A DNA stretch of 64,000 nucleotides, taken from positions 18,231,369 through 18,295,368 of the forward strand of contig ML681971.1 of assembly GCA_007922195.1 (NCBI GenBank), read 5' to 3'. This document shows positions 48,780 through 61,499 of this stretch, piece after piece. This DNA is from Podocnemis expansa (taxonomy: Eukaryota; Chordata; Testudines; Podocnemididae). Under the pieces are notes generated by a model. It was not told where the DNA came from, made no database searches, and saw only the letters and a program-made list of their open reading frames with translations. Every line of letters begins with the position of its first letter. Position 1 is the first letter of the stretch. A program made the translations under genes and the position numbers.

Positions 48780-51700
48780 GTATAAACCTGGGCTTTCTCC
48801 AAACTTGGAGTCGTCTTCAGGGCACAGTGGAGTTACCCCTGGTCTCTTTTTCTATTGTGTCAGATCCTATTGGTCCAGGATCCACCTATCTTCTTGAAGC
48901 TCTTCATCAACTGTGCTCTTGTGGGTCTTTCAAAGAATCACTTGACTCCTTTCCAGCTGGGTCTGAATTCCTGTCCCAGATCTAAGGGCCCATTTGAAAA
49001 AAAGATTGTCTTCCTAAACTGTGTGGATTGACCGAAGTCCCCCTGACCTTAAAGGGGAAGATCACCCTGGGCTCTTACATGGTGCCACAGTATCTAAGTA
49101 GATCCATTTATCATCTCAAACCTTTGAACTGGCTTTTTCTGCTGTTCGTAGTAGGGAAGTGGCATGAGAGTTCTGCCCCTCCCCCCTGGGTGCTTTATTA
49201 TACTTGCATGTTTTAAAAGTGCCTTTGGTTAAGCCTAGAGCCAAAGTTGAAGAGGAGAGGAGGTTCTAATGCTGCATTGGGAAGAGAGCACCTTAGGAAG
49301 GTTGAAGAATCAGGAACTAGGTACTGGATATGAATACCCAGGCTTCCTGTGTTGCATTCTCTAAAAAGCCAAAAGGCATTTGGCTGGGCATGATTTCTTC
49401 TATGAGCATCAATAACTTTTTATGATTTCAGTAATGAGCTTTGTGGGTTCTTTTTGTAAAAAATCTGGACTGTCCTTAATTTCTGTTTTTGATTCATCCT
49501 CAAAAACTTGCTGTTGGTATTCTTTGCCCTTAGCACTTCTTGCAGTAACACCAGCTGCTGATGGAGTCTTCAGAGAAAGTTGACAAAGGAATATGTTGAA
49601 GTGAGATTGAAGTATCTAGATGGTGAGAGAAGTGGTTAGAATTGCTCATGTATAGTACATAACCTTTTAGCTGGGAGCAGCACTCTGCCTCATTCATCAT
49701 AGCTTGGGGAAGCAGACACATATTTTTCAATCCAGTGGCCTTGGTACAGGCTACAGAGCCACAAACAGTAGAGAATAAATGAAGTGTCCTTTCAAACACT
49801 ATTGTGACACAGCTAAAGTAATTGTGTATGTGTAGAAAGGTTGTAGAAACAGTAAAAAAAAATCTTTTGAGGCTACACGACAGCTGTTCACTTCTGATGA
49901 CTACCATTCATTTCCACGTGTGCATCCTGGTGAGTAAAAAGAAATCATGTTCGTTTGTACTGCAGTGGCACTGAAGGACTTCAGTAATGGACCAGACTGC
50001 CATTGTTCTAGGTCCTATAAACAGGTTAGCAAAGAGAGAGGTGTCTGGCTGCTGTTATATATCTGCATCTCCATCAGTGGCCTCTCTGGGGCTGCTGCTG
50101 TTCTTGCATGAGTGATAGGTAGAGCCTTGACTCCCTTGTCAGTGCAGATATAGTGTTGGTTCAGATTGTGTCTTTCCCACTAATGAAAGGAGAGTTGGGC
50201 ATCTAGATTGTAACTCTGACAAATGTTGATTCCTGATCTGCTGCTGGGGTCAGCACTTCTTTAGAGGTATCTTTTTGCTCAGGGCTTGTGGCAAACGTCA
50301 TGAGTTGGAGGAGATCACGGGAAATGGTTGGATGTAGATGTAGATAAGCACCCAGTGGGATTTTCAAATGCAACTGGATACAAAGAGAGTTAGGCACTTC
50401 TGAAAATCCCCCTAGGTATTTATCTGCATTGGTAGGAGACCAACTACTTTTAAACATCTGGGGCTACACGACTGCGTACAGAGCCAGCTCAGACCCTCGG
50501 CAACACTGATGTCTCACGTAAGTCCTCAAAGTAGTAGATTGAAATATTATAGCAACTGGTTACCTTAATGAATTGTGGAAGTTTCCCTCAACATTGTCAA
50601 TGTTTGAATAATAATTTCAAGACTCTCATACTGTTCTCCTAGCTAAGGAGATGATGCCAATTAAACCCCATCCTCTATCCCCACAAATGGATGAACCTTT
50701 TAATTCAGATTTCTTTTAAAAAAGTAAATCTGTATTTTGAGCTTACCAATGCATTACAGAATTTTAGATGCAAAATCTTCAAGAATCCTGTGATCTTGAT
50801 ATAGTGGCTTCAGACTAGACAGTTAGAGGCAAATATGGTGGGAGCCAAAGGTGCTGGTGTAGGGAGAGGCTAAAAGATGTTAATCAATGACCTGTATATA
50901 GAGTCATCTTGTTCTCTTTCTGCCGTCCCCTTCCCCTCTTGATTTTCCCCTGGAGATGAGTAGTTACCTTAGTATAATTATAGTTTAGGCAGACATAAAA
51001 AGCAAAGGTGCAGTGTATAAATTATATTTTATGCCCATCACTTGCAACAACTGAACGGAATCACAAAGAACAAATAGGTGGTCATTTATGGTTCTTACTT
51101 TGCCATTGTTTATAGCTCTCATAAACTTCCTTGGTGCACTACCACTTTGGACTTCCACACAAATGAACAGGTCTTCCAATTTCCACATGCATCATGGCTT
51201 GGGAAGACTACATTCCTACCCTGCCACATGGTTTGGCAGCAAGGGGAAAAGGCGAGCTCTTGAGAAAGGTTGTAAACCAAGAGTACTCTGACACCTGCTG
51301 TTCAGTGAGACAGCCAAGCGTATAAATAGAATGCTGTTTTTGCCTTTGGGCAGCCCCACAAGTGATCCTGCCTCATTTTGTTCTGTTAAAAGAAACCCCC
51401 AAAAAGAAAAAATAATCCAAAAGCAAAAGGTTCTATAAGCTAAGCAGCAACACATAGGAAAAATGGAAGAGAACAGTATTGTGTTAGGCACCTGCTTTTC
51501 CTGGAGTGTAGTTATGAGCTGGATGAAGACTGTATTGAACTGGGAATTCTTTTAATAGGTTGCACCTCACCTATGGCATATGGGGAGTGTGAACCCTACA
51601 TAGGCCATCCAGTTGCCATAAGCCTGTGCAGGGTTGGATAGCAACCACCAGCATCTTATGGGTGTAGAATGGATAGGCAAGGGCAGAGATTGGCAAAGCC

Positions 51701-52200
51701 AAAGCACAGAGGCGTAAGTAAGCAGTGGGGAGAATTAGGAAAGCACTGAAGCGTGTGCTGAAGTCCGACTGATATGACATATTCCTGAATAGAAATGGGT
51801 TTAAACACACACCTAAGCTCTTTACCAAATCAATGCTATAATGATGAACTTGCCATGGAAACAATTGTACAAGGACAGACTGCGCTTTCATACACCCAGG
51901 GCTATAACTTTGCTGGAGGAAAAGATAGAAAGGGGAGTTGAGCTAGGAAGAAACACCTATGTGCTAATATTTTAATCTTCAAAAATAGGGGAAATCTGAA
52001 TTAAGATGAGAGAATAAACACTGTAAAAGACATGTAGTTGCGCTGGTTCGTATAGTACTAGAAGGTGTTTGGGTACTACAGTGTAGGAACCTACACAGAC
52101 TAGACTAGAATGAATAATGAAAATGCTTTCCTAGAATACCTTAATTCTAGAAATACTCTTCAGATGATAGCCACTGTGATTCTTCTTTCTCAATGATACC
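48780..52200. other. Intron, nothing recognised
   Basis: No exon or clear repeat was seen. Frames such as 49530-49907 (minus) look random. Confidence 0.4.
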
Positions 52201-52209
52201 TAATGCTCT

Positions 52210-52258
52210 CATTGTTCCAGGACAGCTAACCTGGAACAATGTCTGTCCTGGAACAATG
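52210..52258. repeat. Perfect 16-bp inverted repeat
   Basis: cattgttccaggacag (52210-52225) and its exact complement (52243-52258) flank a loop of 17 bases. The loop holds a further copy of cctggaacaatg. Confidence 0.9.
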
Positions 52259-52339
52259 ACTGCAATAATAGCAATATTTATCTACAGCCAAGCCCTAAGA
52301 TAGAGCTGCATTTGCGCCGATCCCTCAGATAGAGACAGA

Positions 52340-52920
52340 CGCTTTCAGGACAGGGCCATCCCCAGGGAGGTGCAGAGCCTGGGGCCAACCAGCCTGTGCA
52401 GGGCTCAGCATTGGGGGGTGCAGGTCGGCTCTGCACTCTCACCCCTACCATGAGCCGTCGGTGGAGGGGGCCAGTTTGGGGGCTGGGTTCACCTCTCCTC
52501 CCTCCCCAGGCTGGTGCTCCCCAACCCCAGGAGAGAACAGACAACCCAGGGCAGGGGTGAGAGAGTGACGCGCTGGCCCACTCCACTTCTGGGCCAGCTG
52601 TTCCCCTCCCTGGGGCTGGGGAAAACCTGGCCTGGAGCAGAGGCTGGCTCTGTGTTACTGCTTCCCCTTGCTGCCTTCGGCTTTGCACTGAAGGCAATGG
52701 GGAGGGGGCAGGGCCGTCCCTAGTTGGGTGTGGGGCCCTGGGTGAATCGCCCTCTGCGGGGCTCCCACTCACCCCCCCCCCAGTGACTGGGGGGTAGGGC
52801 CAGCTGGCCCAGGGGAGGGGCAGGCCCCTGTGCTGGCCATCCCATGCCAGGCACCTGGTGAGCTGGCTGAAGGGAGTTGAACAGGAGTGCAGGGTCTGGT
52901 TTCTCAGCTGCCCTTAAGCC
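52340..52920. repeat. GC-rich MITE cluster
   Basis: 'Acagggccatccccaggg' at about 52350 and 'gcagggccgtccctagt' at about 52709 resemble the left end of the element at 18760. The second is followed by 'ggggccctgggtgaatcgcc', which matches that copy. Right ends are not clear, so these are truncated or nested. Confidence 0.5.
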
Positions 52921-53345
52921 AGTGGTTGTCAAACTCTTCCGTGGGACCTAGGTCCGGACTTCTCTGCCATGCAGCAACCCTTCACTGAAAAAAAGCAGCC
53001 ACTGTCAGAAGATTGAACAGTGACCATGGCTGCAGGGTGGTGGGTGGCAATCCCTCATGGTTTCCATCCTTTCTCTTGAAGCTTCTATTGCATCTCTGAA
53101 ATGTACACATCTAATATGAGATCACCTACATGGAACATGCAGAGGATGATCCCACGTGCCATGCTCCTGTCTCAGATCAGGAAGTATCTCAGGTCTCTAA
53201 AATTGCATGTAGTAGCCTGGAGTGTGTGTGTGTGGGAGGTCCTAGCAAATTGGGGTGGGGGTGACTGGGTGAAGAAATGATGGAAATGCTGAGACAGAGA
53301 AAGGAGAAGAGAGCCTGTGCCAGGCTGGAAAGAAAGGTCCTGGAA

Positions 53346-53689
53346 CAGGGGTGTTGCTGGCACTTGGCACCCAGGGCACGTGCCCCGAATCCTGTGGCCA
53401 TGGCAGCCCCGTCCCCAGCCAGGAATCTGGGGCTCGGCTGCCTGCAGCAGCAGTGACCACTCCAGCCCCATCTGCGGCTGGGGATATGGGGCCCAGCCGC
53501 CCGCAGCCGCTTCCGCCCCCGTCCCCGGCTGGGGATGCAGGGCCCAGCCACCCGTGGTGGTGTGTGGCGGCTTCCGGCCCTGTCCCTGGCCAGGGGGCAT
53601 GGACTGCGGCTGGGGGTGGGGCTTGTGGGCCAGGTAGGCAGAGCCTGGGGCCGTGCCCCGGATCCCTCCCCGGGGTAGCGACGCCCCTG
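53346..53689. mobile_element. hAT-type GC-rich MITE, 344 bp
   Basis: Ends caggggtgttgctgg and gtagcgacgcccctg are inverted repeats. Flanking 8-bp repeats tcctggaa (53338-53345) and tcctggat (53690-53697) match at 7 of 8. The long GC-rich frames inside on both strands are not genes. Confidence 0.72.
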
Positions 53690-53874
53690 TCCTGGATGAT
53701 CCTGTCTGCTGCTAAGCCTGTCCAGGTCCCTCCAGGTCCTGCTCCTTTCTCCACTGCCAAATCCCAGGAACTGAAGCAGCCCCTCTGGGTTCCACTTTCA
53801 CCTCTGCACTTCTTCTGCTCCCTGAGTCTGCATGAGTTTTCATGAACACACAATTGTCCACAGTATTGTGATTG

Positions 53875-54112
53875 AAGGGGGGGGGGCAGTGGTGCAGCTC
53901 CATGGGGCCCCCCACAGCGTTGGGCCCTGGGCTGCTGCCCCTCTTGCCTTACCCTAAGGATGGCCCTGGGAGGGGGCTGGAGGCAGCACAGCCATGGGAG
54001 GAGCAGCATTGTGGGCCCTGCACAGCCCTGCTCATGGCAGGACAGTGCAGGGCCCAGGGAACCGCGGGGCCTGGGGCAATTGCCCCTCTCGCCCCCCCAA
54101 GGACTGCCCTCC
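53875..54112. repeat. GC-rich MITE right-end fragments
   Basis: 'Gcccctcttgccttacccta' with 'ggatggccctggg', and later 'caattgcccctctcgcccc' with 'aaggactgccctcc', resemble the right end at 19255-19293. Confidence 0.45.
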
Positions 54113-54114
54113 TT

Positions 54115-54838
54115 CAGGATCTCTATCAAGCATTCTTAAAGCTACAGTACCCTGCTGTGGAAGTGAAGAAACAGATTGACAGAGCCAGGCAGGTACTGCA
54201 AAGTCAACTACTACAGGAGAGGACCAAGAAAGAAAAAAAACAAGGAGCTGTGTGGCACCTTAAGACTAAACACCACTAGTCATCACCTACAACCTCTACA
54301 GCACATCTTCGGGGATCTACAGCCTATTCTACAAGATGATTCCTCGCTCTTTCAAGCCTTGGCAGACAGACCTCTCCTCACTTACAGACAGGCCCCCAGC
54401 CTTAAACAGGTACTTACCAGCAACTACAGACCTAACAACAGAACAATTAAAGCAGACACATATCCCTGCAACAAACCATGCTGTCAGCTGTGCCCACATA
54501 TCTGCACAAAAGACACTACTAAACCAGCTACTCCACCAAAGGCTCATTCACCTGCTCATCTGCCAATGTGAGCTATGCCATCACGTGCAAGAAAGACCTC
54601 TCTGCCTTATATATTGGACAAACAGGACAGTCTATGCGCAAAAGAATAAATGGGCATAAATCTGACATCAGATTTCATAACATTTTAAAACCAGTAGGTC
54701 AGCATTTCAATCTTCATGATCACTCCATTAATGATTTGCTAATTGCTGTGCTCAGACAGATGAATGTTAACTCAAGGCTTCAAAGAGAAGTTGCTGAGAT
54801 TGAATGTATTTTCAAATTCAGTTGCATTGCCTCAGGAC
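54115..54838 (+). pseudogene. Penelope-like element protein, C-terminal part with GIY-YIG domain
   Basis: The 5' part is missing. Readable pieces in order are a linker (54115-54210), an ITYN-type segment at about 54275, DLQPILQDDSSLFQALADRP then LLTYRQAPSLKQVLTSN, a Cys cluster CNKPCCQLCPHICTK (54470-54520), and the nuclease domain with ALYIGQTGQSMRKRINGHK and a C-terminal EVAEIECI (54568-54838). A YIG-type motif, a downstream Arg and a Glu fit GIY-YIG endonucleases attached to Penelope reverse transcriptases. There is a frame change near 54285. A tail-like 'caaggagctgtgtggcacc' lies inside the coding region at about 54240. Not functional. Confidence 0.85.
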
Positions 54839-55256
54839 CAATGTTCCCTCTAAGAGCCTCTGGCAGCTGAGCAACTCCTCTTGCTCGCTGCGCAGGGCCC
54901 CCCAACCCCCTGCGGCCCCGATCCTGGCGCCCCCACGGGCCTGATCCTGGCGCCCCCCCCCATGGGCCCGCTCTCCTGGGAACCCCCCCAGCCTGCCCAG
55001 CTCCTCCCCGCAATCCTACCCTGCATGGCCCTGCCACAGCTCCTGGGGCCAGAGAAGCACTAACGGAGCATGCTCAGAATTCTGGGTATGCTCTGTTAGA
55101 GCTTCTCTGGGTGGGAGTTTTAATAACTCCCTGCCCCACAGTAGCTCTGAGCAGGGCCTCTAGCTGCTGGCCCTGCGCAGCCAGCAGTCTTCCCTGCACA
55201 GGGGGGCTGTGCTGGGCTGCGCGGGCGCGTGGCTGCGCAGCTTAGAGGGAACATTG
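54839..55256. mobile_element. MITE, 418 bp, perfect 16-bp ends, inside the Penelope element
   Basis: caatgttccctctaag (54839-54854) and its exact complement (55241-55256) bound a GC-rich interior. Flanks tcaggac (54832-54838) and tgaggac (55257-55263) differ at one base, suggesting a 7-8 bp target duplication. It splits the Penelope coding end from its 3' tail. Confidence 0.8.
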
Positions 55257-55552
55257 TGAGGACATAATTGGATTTTTCTCTCATTACAACAGGTGATTTG
55301 ACCTCATCTTCCTCTGTATGCTGTTCCCCAGTGTTTGAATCTTTACAACCATTTTGATTTTCTGTTACATTGTGACCTGTTCCCATGACTTACACTTCCC
55401 TGCATTTATTTCCTCCCATTGTGTAAGTTCACCCATCTTCAAAGCATCTGAGAAAGTGGGATTTTCTCCCATGAAAGATCATTCAATAAATGAATTTGTT
55501 AGTGCCACAGGACTCCTGGTTTGTTTTACTGAACTCAGGAGAGACTAATACA
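55257..55552 (+). mobile_element. Penelope-like element 3' UTR and tail
   Basis: Sequence after the MITE continues the element, ending in 'gagaaagtgggattttctcc', 'aataaatgaatttgttagtg' and 'ccacaggactcctgg'. This is the reference copy for the tails scattered elsewhere in the window. Confidence 0.75.
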
Positions 55553-55559
55553 GTTATAT

Positions 55560-58500
55560 CTTTGGACCTTTGCAATAATAGCAGACATTACACAAATCCT
55601 GTGACAGTTAGTGATCAGTGCCATTAGAATGTATTTATGAAAGTATGGCATGTTTACCACTTTAAGTGTCTTACAGTTTACAGTCTGATCACATAAAATC
55701 ATAGCTAAAGCATAACTTGACCTTTCCAGCAGGGAATCTAACCACTGGAATGATGATAGAAAATTAGTCAGCACAGAACCACGGGAGTTGCCTCTGAAAT
55801 AAATAATTATGGAAGTTGCTAGTGCCCTTTGTACACAGGGAATAAGCTTGGTGCACAAATGAACATGTAAATTATGAGCATGAACCTGGGAATTAACATC
55901 TAAGCTTGTTTGCACGCTAGGGATCTCTGATCTGGCTAACTCTGAATATGAAGTATCCTCTGAAGTCAATGTGAGTTCATATGCAGGAGGCTGCCATGGC
56001 CATGTTGAGAACCTTACTCCATTGTACCATTATGACAGCAGTTTAGATTTCATTAGAGCTGTTTTTTAATAGGCGAGGCTTCAGAGCAAGTGATTTTATG
56101 CACGCCTTTTAAAGTCATATTTTGTTATTAAATGTCAAAGAAAACCCACTGAATGACAGTACAAAAAGATAAATGTGAAGTTAATTATTCCATTGAGCAT
56201 ATACCAGGGATGCTATGTTATCATCATACTTCTGTAGAAGCTGATTAAATTTTACTTTCAGAATCTTGTTTGATACAAACTGTTTAGGGTCTTTTTTTTC
56301 CTTCCTTGCTGCAAAATAATCTTGGTTAGTTAAAAATCAAGCTTTGTAATTTAGACAACAAGAAAAGCCTTTTATAGAAGGGTATATAATTCAATTTGTT
56401 CCAGTTTTCAAGCTGTACTACAGACAATTAGTTATAGATCTCCAAAAGAGTAAAAATCTTTTCAAGTACCTTGAAATATTTAGAACCCTTTTAGAATTTG
56501 TTGACAATACTGAGATCTGCCCCAGCATCCTTGGATATTTTAAAATAGAAAAGTATATCCTTAAGCAAGTTAGGTCTCCTATAGAGGGGGAAAAAAGCGA
56601 ATTCTCTGAAAAATAGCTGAAGATAGTGTTTTTTACTGGGAAAGTTCAGAGATAAGAGAATGAGAGTGTGTCAGTTCAGGATTCAAGTATATAAAGAATG
56701 GTAATTTACATCAGCATATGACTTACACCAGCTTGCTGAACAGTAATGTTCCATGTGGACAGTTCTGTAGCTCCTCTTCAGGATTTTCAGTGCACTATAG
56801 CACTGTTCATATGGGATGTCATGACCCCCAATCCCTTTTCACGGTCACTGCTTCCCAGGATTGTGTCCCCATCTAGTTAGTATCTTTTGTTCTTAAAACT
56901 ATGATTTGACTTGACCATGTTGAAATGCATGTTATTTGCTTGCGCCCAACTTATCAAATAATGCAGAGATCACACTGTATCTGTGAACTAGGCTTAGTCT
57001 ACACTGTGGGGCTAAGTCGATGGGAGGCAATAGGCTCTGAGCCGAATTTAGTTGTCTGATTTGCAGTCTCAGGTTCCCCTGAGGAAAACCAGGGTTGTGT
57101 GCACATAACTGAGGGCAGAACTGAATTCCAGGTCTCATCTCAGCTTTTTAGGTATCTTGTTTAAACATCTTTAACAGACATGCATCTTGTGTTGAGTGCA
57201 TTTCCATGCTGGTGTGCATTTAAGGTCTGACCCAAAGTCATGAAGTCAATGGAAAGATTCCCACTGACTTTGATGGAATTGGGTGAGAAAATTATTTACT
57301 TCCAAATATTACTGATGTTAAGACACTAAATGTTGTGGAGATTACTATTTTGTTGCGCTGTTACCAAGGCTGAGACTAGAATTTCTAAAGACATCTAGAA
57401 GGAGTTAGCCTCTTTTGAACATCTTATACTAGATTCTTAAACAATTGGGTTATTTTTTTGTCACTCAGGAAGCGGAATTATGAAACATCACATCATATTC
57501 AGTAATATCTTCTTCTTTATGTTGTGTAGCAAATATACAAGGCTTGGTGTACCATGTCAATTTCCAAAGGGATAGCTGTGGTATACCAGTCTATGTAAGC
57601 TTCTATATTAACAACAGAAAATATTCTTAACGGCTTCTAAACCTTCTGTTCAGCTAGCTTTCCTGGACTTCTGTTTTCTGGGCAAACTGCTTTCCAGGGC
57701 CCAAGTTTCATCTTCACATGAGTTTTTCCTGTCTTTGTTTTGTGCAAGCAGGATTGACAACTTCCCCAAGCAGAGATTCTTCTGCAGCCCAGAATAACTT
57801 TGGCATTGACCCTGCATCATCCCTTTCTCTCAGTAGTTTCTCAAAGTGATTCAGCAACATCTCTGAGCCCTGGATGCACATGCATCATGCCATAGAAGAC
57901 CCAAGTGGACTGCAGTCATTGTCTCTCTTTGAGTTATAATTCAAAAGCCCCTGCTTTCTCTCTCCCCAGCTGCCAGATACTTGTCTTCTGTTTAGTCTTT
58001 TCCTGTAGTGATATTCTTTCTTCTCGGTGCTCAAGACCCTCTCTAATCCAGCCACTAGACCTGCTACATGAGTCGCTTTTGCCACTGACATCCTTTTTTC
58101 TTCTTTCAAATGCTCCGAACAGTTCCTGGAGGAGACTCCCTTTCCCCTTTTGTTGTTGTTGTTGTTGGGTTTTTTGGTTTTTTTTTAAGAGCACAGGATG
58201 ATTCTTATTTGAATTGTGGTAGCACTTAAAGACACCAATTAAAATCCACAACCAGGATACCATCTACCTTTTGTGTATAGGGTGGTGGGGAGAGAATTAG
58301 CTTGCTGCCTTTTTTCTCATTTAAAGGTAGCGGTGTGTTTGTGTTCTTGGGGTGAGGGCAGAAGGGTAAACTGATATCAGTTCCACTATGGAGTCCTGTT
58401 ACCTATGTACATGGCATCTGTTTAAGTTAAACTTTCCTGAAATGCTGGTAGGTTATTTTGCAGTAAGTTGCAAAATCCTCTTAATGCCAAGGGATAAATC

Positions 58501-59770
58501 TTTGCCTTCCTGGCATCATGATATTTTTTTTCCTAGCTAATGAGGTTCTTCATATTGTCAGAACTCATTTCTATAAACACAACATTTTGCTTCATTTGAC
58601 ATGTTAGCTCTTGAGACTGAAGTGACAGGAAATTGCTAAAACGCCCAATATATGTTTCTCATGCTTATAGAAGGATGGATGAAGCTTTGTGTTTATTATC
58701 AGGTGCTGTCTAAAACAGCTATTATAGCTCTGGTATTGTTTTATCACATGATTTTAATTGTGTTCTGGAGTATAATAAATCCATGGAGAAGAATCTCTGT
58801 TCTGTTTATATTTCTGATTTCCCTCTCCCCCTGTTCACTTAATGGATTTTTCTATTGCAGGAGATGTGTTGTGATTACACATTCTAGATATTTCTGTGCA
58901 AAACGCATTCAAGACATTCAAGTACTTCCTGTTCATAAATCTTTTGAGATGTTGGTTAAAAATGAATAGAAGCTATTTCTGGTCTCCCATAGTTAGCTAT
59001 ATAAATGAAAGCCAATACAGCATTTTTCATCAGATGGTTGCTTTAACACTTTAGCTGAATAGCCTTATAGCAACTAAAATACACTATGACAATAACAGTT
59101 TCAATATTTTGATGCTCAGAGGCTTTTTATTTAAAATATTTTTACAATTCATCAGTGAACAGCACACTGAATTTGCACAGACAATAGTTGCCTCTCTATT
59201 TTAGGTAGTAGATCATACAAATTGCATTCAATTTAGTGCAGATGCTGTCAATGTAGTCTTAAATTATATAGCATAGTTAGTGTGGGATAGATTCATTGTC
59301 CTGAAAAGCTGACAGGAACCTGAAGACTGACTGGAGCTACCCTAGAATTCTGGGAAAAACTATTTAGTTAAAAAAAAATGGAAAGACGTCTACATTCTTG
59401 AATGTCACTAGCGATTTTAAGTGTCTGACTTTCTCTATTTTGAGGCCCTATTGAAAGGTGGTTTTCAGAAAATGATGAGCACGTGCCTTCTGAAAACCAG
59501 AATGACTGAAGGCTCTATAAAGCAGAGGTATAAAAAATCTCTCTCCTGATTGCTGAATGGTTTAGTTCTAGTTGAGGACCTCAGACGTAAGGCCATCCCT
59601 CCCATTCCCTCATTCTTATTTGTTAAGGAAATCTTTAAACCAGTACCTTAATGTGCAAATTCAATTGCTGCTGATGCTTATCCCCCACTGCCTCAGCTGT
59701 TGTGGCACGATTATTTCTAAAGCTACCAATTGTGAGCTGCAGTTCGGGTGGCATTTGTGTGTATGGTTTA
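55560..59770. other. Intron, mostly unique
   Basis: No exon was recognised. A MITE-like 'cttagtctacactgtgggg' end lies near 56993, and a short gtt run near 58150. The frames at 55535-55969 and 58652-58969 resemble no known protein. Confidence 0.4.
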
Positions 59771-59775
59771 TATTA

Positions 59776-59850
59776 GTGATTCCCAACCTGTGATCCATGG
59801 ACCCCCTCGGGGGCCCCAGAGTTACTGAAATGGATCCACAGACACAGCTG
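59776..59850. repeat. hAT 5'-end-like fragment
   Basis: 'Agtgattcccaacctgtgat' followed by 'ccatggaccccctcggggg' resembles the left end of common reptile hAT elements. The right end was not found. Confidence 0.4.
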
Positions 59851-60184
59851 GGACCACATGGGCTGCTTAGGTCACACAGTGGCTGCTGTTGCGGAACCTA
59901 CCTGACACCAGACACATTTCTCCTGGGCCCAGGCTGGGGCTGGGGGAGTTTAAAATCTGCCGCCCTGAGCACGTTTCAGATGCATGCTCAGATCTGAGCT
60001 GACTGCGGTCATGTATCTCCAGCTGGCCAGGTAAGGGGGAAGAGGTTAAGGTGTAAGTGGATGGGTTAGGGAGGGAAAGAAGGCAGTAGGGATTTCCCTA
60101 ACACCCCCCTTACAGCCCCTTGAATTTCCTAACACTCCTCTCAGTTGTCAGCTCACTAGTACCGTAGTGTTATAACAATTTAGT

Positions 60185-60296
60185 CATTGGTTGGAAATGA
60201 CTGGACTGAACTGAACTCACTGAGAAGTAAGGTTGGGGGTTGGATTAGATGACCTATGAGGTCCCTTCTAACTCTATGATTCTATGAAAGCAAACA
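60185..60296 (+). repeat. CR1 LINE 3' end
   Basis: 'Ggttggattagatgaccta' and 'ggtcccttctaactc', then 'tatgattctatgaaag', are the conserved CR1 3' region and its 8-bp-type repeat tail. Confidence 0.85.
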
Positions 60297-60335
60297 AGCA
60301 GTCTGGTGGTGCTGTCAAAGACTAATGAGGGAGGT
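60290..60335 (-). repeat. Penelope-like tail fragment
   Basis: 'Aacaagcagtctggtggtgc' with 'tgtcaaagactaatg' is a diverged version of the tail, reverse orientation, joined directly to the CR1 tail. Confidence 0.5.
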
Positions 60336-60927
60336 TCAGATGCCATGTCAGATTGCTTCTCAGTTGGAGGGGAAGGTGACTGATGTTTGCTAGATGTTAT
60401 GCTCTCCCTTAGAAGAAGTATCTGATTAGCAATCAGCTGTATCTTTTAACAATTAATGGGCTGGTCAAATAGTGCTTGTTGTTCTTAGAAAGGCTTTGTA
60501 CAGAGTCTTTTGTTATTTTAAGTGACCATAATACCTGAAATCACAGATAATCAGATCTAAGTGCTAGGGCTTAGATCTGGAGTGTGGGAAAATAACCATA
60601 TTTTGTGGAGACTAGAGACTTCCAGCTTGCATCAGCTTAAGTTCCCCTACCAAAACCTAAAATCACAGAAGTCAAGTCACACAAAGTATGGAGGAGACTA
60701 TAGCCACAAGAAAGATGACTGAGTGAAGTACTGAAAAACAACGCGACCAACGGCTGGAGAAATGAGCAAGGTCCTGCTGCTGCCCTGATCCCCCTTTTCC
60801 CTGGACAGTGAACTCTTGTGAAAGTACCTCTGAACTGTGGGTCTCCCTCCAGTACTGACAAGCAGGACAAGGTGAATGAGGTATGGAGGAGGGAGAGGAG
60901 CATGTTAAAGGAACATTTGTTTGTTGA

Positions 60928-60985
60928 ACAAACAAGGAGTCTAGGAGCACTTGTAAAGACTAACAGATTTATTATTTCACTGTGT
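60928..60985 (-). repeat. Penelope-like tail fragment
   Basis: 'Aacaaacaaggagtctagga' and 'gcacttgtaaagactaacag' then 'atttatta' are the reverse complement of the tail near 55.5 kb. Confidence 0.6.
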
Positions 60986-61499
60986 TTTATTGACTTTGGT
61001 CCAGAATGCTAGATTTGTGACTGGGAAACTTATATAAATATTTCCTAGTAGGCCAAGATTTTTTAAATGCTTTATTTGCCAAGGTCATTCTCTCAAATCA
61101 TCACTGTCTTGAGAGGTCATGACTATGGATATTTTCTGTACTAAAAAAAAAATTATGTTTTAATTAATTTTTACATAAGAGTATTAGAATGGCAGTACTG
61201 GATCTGACCACACAGTGGATTGCAGTGTTGATTTCTGAGAGCCCTGGGCTACACTGCAGGCAATTTTCTATGGCATTTGAAGAGAGATATGCAAATTACT
61301 GAAATTAAATTGCATATCTCCCTTCAACTGTGTAATGCCTACTCATCATGGCGTCTTCGGTGTGCTGAGTCAATAGGAAATGCCCTCCCTTCAACTGGGA
61401 AGATTGATCTTACAGTGGCAAATCTGGTAAATCTCTCAATCAATGGTCCACACTGTCAACTGTGTGCCACTCATTTTGGATGTTTCATGCTGTTACCCA

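Noticed and set aside
53242..54129. 295-residue minus-strand frame
   Set aside because: Lies across GC-rich MITEs with defined ends and 8-bp duplications; composition alone keeps it open.
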